A DNA stretch of 64,000 nucleotides. Origin: Marinobacter sp. EhC06. GTDB taxonomy: Bacteria > Pseudomonadota > Gammaproteobacteria > Pseudomonadales > Oleiphilaceae. Made by a program: the position numbers and the translations under genes. The notes under the pieces were generated by a model. That model saw only the letters and a program-made list of their open reading frames with translations, searched no databases and was not told where the DNA came from. Location of the stretch: the NCBI RefSeq assembly GCF_001650915.1, contig NZ_LXYO01000023.1:310001-374000 (forward strand). Reading direction: 5' to 3'. The stretch's first letter is position 1, and every line of letters starts with the position of its first letter. This document shows positions 28,176 through 36,717 of this stretch, one piece after another.

Positions 28176-29165
28176 AAAGGCATCTTCGGGAGTTTCAAAG
28201 CGGGTCTGCAATTTCCGCAACGCTGTTTTCTCGATCTGTCGCACCCGTTCACGACTGATACCAAGGTCATCGGAAATTACCTGCAGGGTCTCCGGCTCTG
28301 GCAAGCCCAGACCGTACCTGCGCGACAGAATATCCTTTTCCCGATCACTCAGCTCGCTGAGCATGGATTTAAGGGTCCGCCGCCGGTCCCTGTCGGACAT
28401 CGGGTGATCCGGCGCCATCTGATCACCGGCATCCAGGCTGTCGCCCAGGGTGACTGAGCCATCTTCCACCAAAGGCACGTCCGTGGACAGTTCTCTGGTC
28501 GCCAGCGCTCTCAATTCGCCAATCCTGGACGGACTGGCTTCCATCTCCCGGGCCAGCTCGGATTGCGAGGGTGTGCGGCCGAGGCTCTGATGCATTCTCA
28601 GTGACACCTTGTGCAGCTGACGAATCTCGTCCACCACATTCTCTGGTGTGTGCACCAAACGGGTTCCACGCTGCAGACAGCGCTTCACTTCCTCACTGAT
28701 CCACCAGTAAGCGTAGGTCGAGAAGCGGAAGCCTTTCGTAGGATCGAAACGCTCCACGGCCTTGATGAGGCCAACGTTGGCGTCCTGAATCAGGTCTGAC
28801 ATGGGGATACCGTGCTGACCGTAACGACGGGCAATGTGCACCGCGAGGCGCAGGTTGCTCTGGATCAGCTTGCGACGACAGGCGGTCGCCAGATGGAAAG
28901 CCCGACGACATCGGGAGGAAAACGCACAAGCGTCTCCAAGGCTACCAATCACTTCCCGGAACGTCTGCGGAGTCTCCTCCGGCAAGGCCAGTTCGGTACT
29001 GATGATTCGGTAGCACAGTGTCAGTTTGCGGGAGAGGCGGCGTTCAGCCTCATCTGTCAGCAGTTCATACCGGGACGCATCCCTGAAGTACAGCCCGACC
29101 AGGGAATCCCTTTCACCATCGTTGGGCGTTGTCGGAGACGGTCCCAGCCTTTCGGTCGTTCGCAT
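28167..29165 (-). CDS. Sigma-70 family factor, group-2-like, altered region 2.4
   Basis: 332 residues, no region 1.1. Region 2.1-2.3 is clear ([38 protein letters not shown]), as are region 3 and region 4.2 ([20 protein letters not shown]). It resembles RpoD/RpoS more than RpoH. Region 2.4 reads [17 protein letters not shown] where sigma70 has STYATWWIRQAITRAI, so the residues aligned with E. coli Gln437 and Thr440, which read the -12 base pair, are Glu and Lys. Promoter choice is therefore likely to differ from sigma70. It stands alone, between DUF3429 and the ectoine genes. Confidence 0.88.
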   Translation of the reverse strand: MRTTERLGPSPTTPNDGERDSLVGLYFRDASRYELLTDEAERRLSRKLTLCYRIISTELALPEETPQTFREVIGSLGDACAFSSRCRRAFHLATACRRKLIQSNLRLAVHIARRYGQHGIPMSDLIQDANVGLIKAVERFDPTKGFRFSTYAYWWISEEVKRCLQRGTRLVHTPENVVDEIRQLHKVSLRMHQSLGRTPSQSELAREMEASPSRIGELRALATRELSTDVPLVEDGSVTLGDSLDAGDQMAPDHPMSDRDRRRTLKSMLSELSDREKDILSRRYGLGLPEPETLQVISDDLGISRERVRQIEKTALRKLQTRFETPEDAFGA

Positions 29166-29242
29166 GGCTAAGGTACCGGTCAGAATTTACACCAAGGAAT
29201 ACGACGTGCTGTTGCTGATGGATTTACCGGGGGAGGGTCAGT

Positions 29243-29279
29243 AAAAACCCGCAGGCGACACGAGCGGTCGGCCTGCGGG
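29243..29279 (-). terminator. Intrinsic terminator after ask
   Basis: On the minus strand CCCGCAGGC and GCCTGCGGG (29248-29279) form a 9-bp G+C-rich stem followed by five T (29243-29247 as A on the plus strand). It starts 25 bases after the ask stop and closes the ectoine operon. Confidence 0.85.
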
Positions 29280-29303
29280 CATTAATTGTGAGGCTGCAGC
29301 GAC

Positions 29304-30746
29304 TCAGGCTGCGACAATGGCGTACTCGTGGTTGTGGGGCTCGATCAAAACGCCGTGCAGAGCAACAATCGCCTTTTCGTAATCGTCCTCGTCCACCACA
29401 AACTGGATATCCACCTGACGCATACACTGGTGCAGCGCCAGAATGCTGATTTCCTCATCGGCCAGGGCCTTGACGGAACGGGCCAGGATACCCGGAACCT
29501 TCATATCGCTGCCGATAGCGGAAACCACGGCCACCTTCCGGGTGTTGATTTCGGCGTTGGGGAACTCTTCCTTCAACGCTTTGACCACCCGCTTGACGTG
29601 TTTCAGGGTGCTGCCCACGTAGTGGGTGATGGTGTTTGCGTTGGTGTCCTTGGACATGAACCGAATCTTGAACCGGCTCAATACATCCAGAATACGACGG
29701 TCGGAACCCGGCTCGCCCTGCATGTCCTGATCGAACACTTCCACGGCAAAAACACCCTTGGCGCCAGCGATGATCTCCACCTGAGGCTTCTCACTGACGT
29801 AATCGCCGGTGATCAGGGTTCCTGTGTGTTCCGGCTCGAAGGTATTCATTACCCGCAGCGGAATCTCGTTCTGGCGCATGCCCTTACCAGCACGGGGATG
29901 AATTGCTTCCATACCGAGGTTGGCAAGCTGGTCGGCAACGTCGTAATTGGTACGCCCCAGGGGCACCACCTTGTCTGCGCCGACGATGTTGGGATCGGCA
30001 GAGCTCAGGTGGTATTCCTTGTGGATAATCGCCTCTCGGGCCTCGGTGATCACAGCTACCCGGCTGAAGGTCATTTCGCTGTAACCGCGATCGAAGGTGC
30101 GCATCAGACCTTCCTTGCACTGAGCGTAACCGGTCACGATGGGCAGCTCACGGGTGAGGTCCACCGCGTCGAAGGCCTGCTTAAGCTTTTCGTCCAGCGG
30201 CAGCAGCTCGTTATCGCGCCAGCCGGTCAGATCCACAAAGCGGGCATTGATACCTTCCTGCTGAAGCTTCAGGGCGGTATTGAAGGCACTGTGAGCCTCG
30301 CCGATGCCGGCCAGCATTTCGCGCACTGTCAGCAGGTGTTCTTCCAGCTGGAACTGGCCGTAGGAGCACAGGCGCTGCAGGTCGATCAGGCAGCCCCGAA
30401 CGCCCTCGATACGGTCGGTGATGAACTGGTCCGCCTGCTGCTTGAGCATCGGATCCTCAAACAGTTCGCCGTTGATATCGGTCAGGAACTTGACCAGTTT
30501 GGTGAGGTCGTCACCCCAGGCCCAGTCCGACTCGGCATCCGCAAACAGGGCGTAGACGCCCGGCTCACCGGTTTTCTTGTGTTCAAGCAGCTCGTTGGTC
30601 ACACCACCGTAGGCAGAGACCACGAAAATGCGCTGATACAGGTCGTCCTTCTTTCGATTACCGATGATGATGTTATCTCGGACGGCCTCGTAGTTACTCA
30701 TCGACGTACCGCCGATCTTTTCAACGGTATGTTGTTGGCTGGTCAT
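29304..30746 (-). CDS. ask: Aspartate kinase, ectoine-operon type
   Basis: 480 residues from ATG 30746 with AAAGG eight bases upstream. Phosphorylates aspartate, the first step toward aspartate semialdehyde, the precursor of ectoine. VEKIGGTSMSNYEAVRD at the start is the kinase signature; the C-terminal third has two ACT-like regions (VAVVSAIGSDMKVPGILARS). Long insertions such as the YQRIFVVSAYGGVTNELLEHK region are typical of the Ask_Ect subgroup, which is less sensitive to lysine/threonine feedback. It follows ectB directly, 50 bases after its stop, where ectC would be expected in the common ectABC-ask order. Confidence 0.93.
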   Translation of the reverse strand: MTSQQHTVEKIGGTSMSNYEAVRDNIIIGNRKKDDLYQRIFVVSAYGGVTNELLEHKKTGEPGVYALFADAESDWAWGDDLTKLVKFLTDINGELFEDPMLKQQADQFITDRIEGVRGCLIDLQRLCSYGQFQLEEHLLTVREMLAGIGEAHSAFNTALKLQQEGINARFVDLTGWRDNELLPLDEKLKQAFDAVDLTRELPIVTGYAQCKEGLMRTFDRGYSEMTFSRVAVITEAREAIIHKEYHLSSADPNIVGADKVVPLGRTNYDVADQLANLGMEAIHPRAGKGMRQNEIPLRVMNTFEPEHTGTLITGDYVSEKPQVEIIAGAKGVFAVEVFDQDMQGEPGSDRRILDVLSRFKIRFMSKDTNANTITHYVGSTLKHVKRVVKALKEEFPNAEINTRKVAVVSAIGSDMKVPGILARSVKALADEEISILALHQCMRQVDIQFVVDEDDYEKAIVALHGVLIEPHNHEYAIVAA

Positions 30747-30796
30747 AGTTTTGCCTTTGCTATCCTGCAGCATGAATGTCCGGAGGTGCGGGCGTC

Positions 30797-32158
<1,362 letters not shown>

Positions 32159-32272
32159 TTAAAGCCTTGTGACAGACCTACCTCAGTGGTCCGCCGGCTA
32201 ATTCAAATCACAGCTTTACAGTCGTTCACAGCCCCGCAATTACATGACAGGGCCGATCCTGGACCGCGGCTC

Positions 32273-32788
32273 TCAGACTGGCTTCGTGAAAGGCCCGATG
32301 CGCAGCAGAAACTCGGAATCATGCTGCCCGCCGAAATGGGTCTCTTTCTCGAACTGCTCGTGGTAGGTGAGCTCGGCTCCCATATCACGGGCGAATGAAC
32401 GGAACAGCGCCCATGAGGCCTCGTTGTCTTCGGTGATGGTCGTCTCCATATGGGTGACGTTCTTGCATGCATCACGGCCAACGATTTCTTTCAGCATCCG
32501 CTTGGCCAGGCCCTGTCCACGACCTTTTTCGTGAACCGCCACCTGCCAGACAAACACGGTATCGGGCTGTTGGGGAGGGATGTATCCGGAGATAAAGCCG
32601 ACCAGATCGCCTTCCTTCTCCGCCGCCACGCCGGTTTCGGCAAAGTGGCTGCACTGCAACAGGTTGCAGTAAATCGAGTTGGGGTCCAGCGGCGGGCACT
32701 CTGCCACCAGCTGGTGGAGCCTGAAGCCATCATCCTTCACGGGTGTGCGAAGCGTGATGGCGGTGGTATTCGATCCTTCTGATGTCAT
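32273..32788 (-). CDS. ectA: L-2,4-diaminobutyrate N-gamma-acetyltransferase
   Basis: 171 residues from ATG 32788; the ribosome site is weak. A GNAT acetyltransferase (FVWQVAVHEKGRGQGLAKRML holds the CoA-binding RGxGLAK loop) that acetylates diaminobutyrate with acetyl-CoA. CPPLDPNSIYCNLL near residue 32 and HMETTITEDNEASWALFRS match EctA. A strong sigma70-like promoter lies 35 bases upstream. The next ectoine enzyme after ectB, EctC, is not encoded in the window. Confidence 0.95.
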   Translation of the reverse strand: MTSEGSNTTAITLRTPVKDDGFRLHQLVAECPPLDPNSIYCNLLQCSHFAETGVAAEKEGDLVGFISGYIPPQQPDTVFVWQVAVHEKGRGQGLAKRMLKEIVGRDACKNVTHMETTITEDNEASWALFRSFARDMGAELTYHEQFEKETHFGGQHDSEFLLRIGPFTKPV

Positions 32789-32823
32789 AGCGTGATCAGT
32801 TCGTGGCAAAAAGTTAGTGTTGA

Positions 32824-32851
32824 ATTATATAGACCACAAAATATATTTCAA
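32824..32851 (-). promoter_or_regulatory. Candidate sigma70 promoter of the ectoine operon
   Basis: On the minus strand TTGAAA (32846-32851) and TATAAT (32824-32829) are separated by 16 A/T-rich bases. The -10 hexamer matches consensus exactly, and transcription would start about 30 bases before the ectA ATG. This is the best promoter match I noticed in the window and fits an osmotically induced gene. Confidence 0.7.
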
Positions 32852-32937
32852 GTACAGCTCAAAACCCGCCTACGGCAAGGCCCCAGCTCACTCTTTCAGA
32901 ATAGACCGGATTGAAGCATTCGCCAGTGACAAAATGG

Positions 32938-33888
32938 TTAAATTAGTGAAGGGAAAATCACATCGTCGGCACTCAATGAGGTGCCAGTCAGAATCCGGTT
33001 CCGATAGGACACAGCGGCGGGCGAGCCGGCCGGCCATAACCGGTCAAACTCCGACAGCCAGGCCTCCAGGGGGAAGGATACCGGCAGCAGAGAAACATGC
33101 AGACCCTGGCGCTCAATTCCGGCAACAGGCTCAATGACAGGGCTGGAGAGGCCAATGCGGGTAATCAGTCCGCGCGGATCCGATTGCAGGTTACCCATGC
33201 CCGCAGATCCGTTGTTCACCACTACCCGACTCTGCTCACCCACCAACCCCGACCAGAGTACCGGCAGGCAGGTATGGGTGGCGGCAATCACATCGGCCCC
33301 CGAGGCCAGGAACCATTCCGAGAGCTTGCCATCGTTACCCTCGCCAAAGGCTTCGTAAGCCAGCCCCCATCCGGCCAGGGACTCTGGATCACCATGCACC
33401 ACCAAAACCTTTAGGCCTCCAAAGATCAGGCATCGATACCTTGGCAGCAAGGACAACCGCCGCTGGATATCCGGATGTTCCCCGGCAATGCCCTGAAGCC
33501 GTTCCATGATCCGGTTCGACCGCTCCACCACGCCCTGATCAACAAAATCCGGATAGGCGCAGCCACAGCCGGCGCCGGCACTGGGATTCGCCAGCTCATA
33601 GTCCACATTGCCCAGGCTGACCGTGTGATCCAGCACCCGGTTATTAATGGTCCGGAACAGGCTGTCGCTAGCGTTAAACCAGTTGAAGTCGCCATTGAAC
33701 ACCAGCTTCACCCGATGCCCCTGCCGCTCTTCCGCCAATGCCATCTGCTCGATTTCATCGAGGGCCCAGGGATTCCCGTAAAGCCCTCCAACGATATACA
33801 GCACGTCCTCAGAGACCGTTCGGGGATCCTGGCAAAGCGATTCGGCAGAGTATCGATACGCCAACGGACAGCTGCGCCCTTCGCTCAT
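32938..33888 (-). CDS. Metallophosphoesterase-like protein
   Basis: 316 residues from ATG 33888, nine bases after GGAGG and 4 bases after the symporter stop, so the two genes are coupled. The calcineurin-like pattern can be traced: YIVGGLYGNPWALDEI, LVFNGDFNWF, KVLVVHGDPES, VIAATHTCLPV and NNGSAGMGN. The first metal motif is unusual, with GGLYGN replacing the common D-x-H-G-N. The substrate is unknown; it probably acts on a metabolite linked to the symporter and the radical SAM enzyme. Confidence 0.8.
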   Translation of the reverse strand: MSEGRSCPLAYRYSAESLCQDPRTVSEDVLYIVGGLYGNPWALDEIEQMALAEERQGHRVKLVFNGDFNWFNASDSLFRTINNRVLDHTVSLGNVDYELANPSAGAGCGCAYPDFVDQGVVERSNRIMERLQGIAGEHPDIQRRLSLLPRYRCLIFGGLKVLVVHGDPESLAGWGLAYEAFGEGNDGKLSEWFLASGADVIAATHTCLPVLWSGLVGEQSRVVVNNGSAGMGNLQSDPRGLITRIGLSSPVIEPVAGIERQGLHVSLLPVSFPLEAWLSEFDRLWPAGSPAAVSYRNRILTGTSLSADDVIFPSLI

Positions 33889-33892
33889 CGGC

Positions 33893-35296
33893 TCAAGCCT
33901 CCCCCGCCGCCAGTGACCGTCCGGCAAGACGACGAAGCAATAAAGGCGCAAAGAAACCGGCGGTACAGATCAGGAAGCCATAGGCATTCACGCCCAGCAA
34001 CATGGCGTAGTTGCCATCGCCAATGGCCCAGCTGGAGGGGATCAGCCCAACCGCGAGCAAGAGCCCAAGGCCCAGGCCAGTCCAGAAACTCAGATGAAAA
34101 CTCCAGGGCGACCATTTGGTAAACCCGTAAAACAGGAACACAGGTGCCAGCCCCATCACCATGGTGCCGGAAATAGTAGTGGCCTTGAGGATATCGGTAC
34201 CGGCAAACATCGGCAGGTTGCCCAGGAAGGCAAAGATCACCATCACAACCGCACCCACCCGGATGCTCGGCAGCTTGTCAGACGCACGCCGGGCCAGCCG
34301 GGGCAGATCCACCGCCAGAGATTTGGCCAGGGAAGTAAAGGTGGAATCCAGAGTGGAACCGGCCGAGGTCATCATAACCACGCTCATAAAGAACAACGCC
34401 GCCAGCCCCAGGGACTGCCCCACCGCCGCAGGCGCATTGCCCATGGCCTCGATACCGTTGAGCCGGGCATGGACACCCACCAGACTGAAGATAAACACCG
34501 CCACAAAGCCCAGCAGCCCGGCCACCACAAAGCTTTTGAGCATGGTCTTTTCCTTGTTCACAAAACCCCGGTCGGTCAGCACCGGATCGTGGAACGGATA
34601 GCTGAACAGCTGCAGCAAAGCCACCAGCAAGAGATCAAAGCCGGCATTGAGCCGGAACTCGCCATTGGTCAGCAGAGCGCTGGTATCGTTGGCGGGAATA
34701 ATGAGGAACAACACCGCCGCCACAAAGAACACAAACACGAACGCCTGAATCACATCGGTGAAAATCGACGACCGCAGCCCGCCCTTCAGGCTGTAGGCCA
34801 GGGTAAACACCGTGAACAGCATCGCCGCCGCGTAATACTCCCACTCACCGGGCAGCCCGAAATAACCTCCAACCACCGCGGTGTTACTCCAGACCTCGTT
34901 ATAAAGCCGAATCAGAATCGCCGCCGCAAACGCCAGACTCGCCAGCCGACCAAACCGGGAGGTCAGAAAATCCTGCAAACTCCGCGCCCCGGTCTGGGTC
35001 CGGATCAGGTAAATCACATACCCCGCCACCGGAATCGACAGCCAGTAACTGGCATAAGCCAGACCGCCCACCACACCATAAGCCGCACCCAGGTTCGCCG
35101 CATTGGTCACCGACTTGGCAAAGATCCAACTGATAAAAATACTCGCTGTCAGCGACCACTGCCCCACCGGGTTACCCTGGTCATCGGCGCCTTTATAGAA
35201 CGAATTCGCGTTCTTGCTCTTGGGCGACAGCCAGTACATCACCACGCCGTAGACCAGCAGGAATCCCCAGAACAGGGAGGCCTCTGTGAAGTTCAT
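33893..35296 (-). CDS. Sodium/solute symporter (SSS family)
   Basis: 467 residues from ATG 35296 with AAGG nine bases upstream. About 13 membrane helices are visible; WSLTASIFISWIFAKSVTNAANLGAAYG, split as WSLTASIFISWIFAK and SVTNAANLGAAYG, and YSLKGGLRSSIFTDVIQAFVF are typical of the SSS family (PutP/panF-like). The solute cannot be named. The reading frame stays open upstream through a palindromic repeat, but nothing there looks coding. The gene overlaps no neighbour and is followed after 4 bases by the phosphatase gene. Confidence 0.9.
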   Translation of the reverse strand: MNFTEASLFWGFLLVYGVVMYWLSPKSKNANSFYKGADDQGNPVGQWSLTASIFISWIFAKSVTNAANLGAAYGVVGGLAYASYWLSIPVAGYVIYLIRTQTGARSLQDFLTSRFGRLASLAFAAAILIRLYNEVWSNTAVVGGYFGLPGEWEYYAAAMLFTVFTLAYSLKGGLRSSIFTDVIQAFVFVFFVAAVLFLIIPANDTSALLTNGEFRLNAGFDLLLVALLQLFSYPFHDPVLTDRGFVNKEKTMLKSFVVAGLLGFVAVFIFSLVGVHARLNGIEAMGNAPAAVGQSLGLAALFFMSVVMMTSAGSTLDSTFTSLAKSLAVDLPRLARRASDKLPSIRVGAVVMVIFAFLGNLPMFAGTDILKATTISGTMVMGLAPVFLFYGFTKWSPWSFHLSFWTGLGLGLLLAVGLIPSSWAIGDGNYAMLLGVNAYGFLICTAGFFAPLLLRRLAGRSLAAGEA

Positions 35297-35364
35297 GTTC
35301 TCGTACCTTGTTCTTTGTGCTTTGTTCCGGGGCTTTTCCCGGGGTTTCTGATGTGGTGCTTTTC

Positions 35365-35475
35365 GGGGCAGGCCGGTAGGGGGTTCAAAAAAACGCCCGT
35401 GAACCCATCCATGGGGGGCTTGGTCGCGCCTTCCCTGGCGCTCCACATTTTTTGAACCCCCTACCGGCCTGCCCC
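35365..35475. repeat. Long perfect palindrome with a different core, copy G
   Basis: The arms 35365-35392 and 35448-35475 are perfect complements of 28 bases. The 55-base loop between them is unrelated to copies A-F and itself has two small inverted repeats: CCCATCCATGGG and GCGCC/GGCGC. It sits 69 bases upstream of the symporter start and 136 bases from copy F. The layout (constant-looking core inside very long exact arms) is the same as in the other family. Confidence 0.88.
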
Positions 35476-35610
35476 TTGTCCTACCTAAGTTCTGGCTTCC
35501 CCGGCGAAGGAGATAGCCAGCAAACCACCCTGGCGGGTCCTTACACCCGTTCTGCTTTTTCTGTCCTTCCTTCCCACTCAGCAACCGAATAGCAAAGCCG
35601 TACCCGCGGT

Positions 35611-35699
35611 CTGGGTGGTGAGGTTATTTTCCCGCCAGGAAAAAGATGTCTGAGCGAAGCGAGTTGTTTTTCCCAAGGGAAAATAACCTCACCTCCCAG
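35611..35699. repeat. Core-in-palindrome repeat, copy F
   Basis: The main outer arms (35617-35633 and 35677-35693) are perfect over 17 bases and are extended by CTGGG/CCCAG past one mismatch. GGAAAAA at 35638-35644 pairs with TTTTTCC at 35667-35673; the loop contains GAGCGAAGCGAG. It ends 47 bases after the radical SAM stop (minus strand). Copies F and G take up much of the 449-base gap between the symporter and radical SAM genes; I see nothing else there. Confidence 0.9.
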
Positions 35700-35745
35700 G
35701 CCGCCAATGACCAGCTACCAGTCCTGAAGAATCCAGGGCCAAAGC

Positions 35746-36717
35746 TCAAGCAGGAGCCGAGCAACTAGCCCCAAAGCGGTAACAGGAAAAACACCGGTGA
35801 TGCCGCAACATAATGCGCTCATCCATACTCTCGGCAAGCGTACCCCCGAGGTCATACTGCGGATCATCATCCACCAGCGTGCAGGCATACACCCGAACCT
35901 GTTCGCCCTTCTTCACCAGCATCCGCGTATAGGTGCACATAAAGTGGGAGCGAGCCTCTTTAGTCGGATACTTCTCCATACAGGTCTCGGTAATCTCCGG
36001 GCTGCCGTCTTCAGAACCTGGCGTACCCAGGTCCGGAAATGCGGTGAATGCCAAGTTCTCTGGAATGCCCCACTCCCTGAAGATGTCACGGAACGCGGCT
36101 TCGACATCTGCCGGAATTTCCTCCGGATCGGTCTGGCGGGCAATGGACACCTTGAAACCCTGTTCGATCAGCCAGTGGATGCCCTCCAGTGCCTGGTCGA
36201 AGCTGCCGTCACCGCGATCCTTGTCATGCCGGGCGCGATCGGGGAAATCCAGGCTCACCCGGAAGTGGATCGGGTAGGGGTTATCCAGCAATGGCTGCAC
36301 CTGATGCCGGCGTTTCAGCAGAGGCTCGGTGGCATTGGTGAGTACGAAACAGGGCCGGTGCTGGCTGGCGTAATCCAGGATGTTGACGAAGTCGCGGATC
36401 ACAAAGGGCTCGCCGCCGGTGAAGGAGAACTGCTCCACACCCATGTCGATGGCTTCGTGGATAAACGGCTTCACGTCGCTGAGTTTCATGCCCGGAATCC
36501 TACCATCTCCGGGATGGGACCCTTCCAGGCAGAAGGGGCAGGCCAGGTTGCAGGCGGTGCCGGTGTGTATCCATAACTCTTTGAGCTTGTCCGCGTCAAT
36601 GTAACCCCGGGGGTCACCGTTGCGGGTGTGGGTCCAGCTGTCGCGGGCCCGGGGTTCCAGGACTTCCACGGCCGGAATACGTGTACTGCGGGCCGGTCTG
36701 GTTTCAGTCAGGGGCAT
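35746..36717 (-). CDS. Radical SAM enzyme of unknown substrate
   Basis: 323 residues from ATG 36717, five bases after GAGGAG. CNLACPFC near residue 54 is the CxxxCxxC cluster motif, and FSFTGGEPFVIRDF near residue 95 is the GGE region of the SAM site. The C-terminal part has six further cysteines (ETCMEKYP, FMCTYTRM, VYACTLVDD, and RCFSCYRFGASC), which suggests a SPASM-like auxiliary cluster. Such enzymes modify peptides, cofactors or metabolites; I cannot name the substrate. It overlaps the end of the VTT-flavoprotein gene by 14 bases, so they are co-expressed. Confidence 0.85.
   Translation of the reverse strand: MPLTETRPARSTRIPAVEVLEPRARDSWTHTRNGDPRGYIDADKLKELWIHTGTACNLACPFCLEGSHPGDGRIPGMKLSDVKPFIHEAIDMGVEQFSFTGGEPFVIRDFVNILDYASQHRPCFVLTNATEPLLKRRHQVQPLLDNPYPIHFRVSLDFPDRARHDKDRGDGSFDQALEGIHWLIEQGFKVSIARQTDPEEIPADVEAAFRDIFREWGIPENLAFTAFPDLGTPGSEDGSPEITETCMEKYPTKEARSHFMCTYTRMLVKKGEQVRVYACTLVDDDPQYDLGGTLAESMDERIMLRHHRCFSCYRFGASCSAPA

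Noticed and set aside
35297..35584. In-frame N-terminal extension of the symporter by about 96 codons
   Set aside because: It runs through the 28-bp palindrome, has no membrane or family similarity, and a ribosome site with ATG at 35296 gives the expected symporter start.
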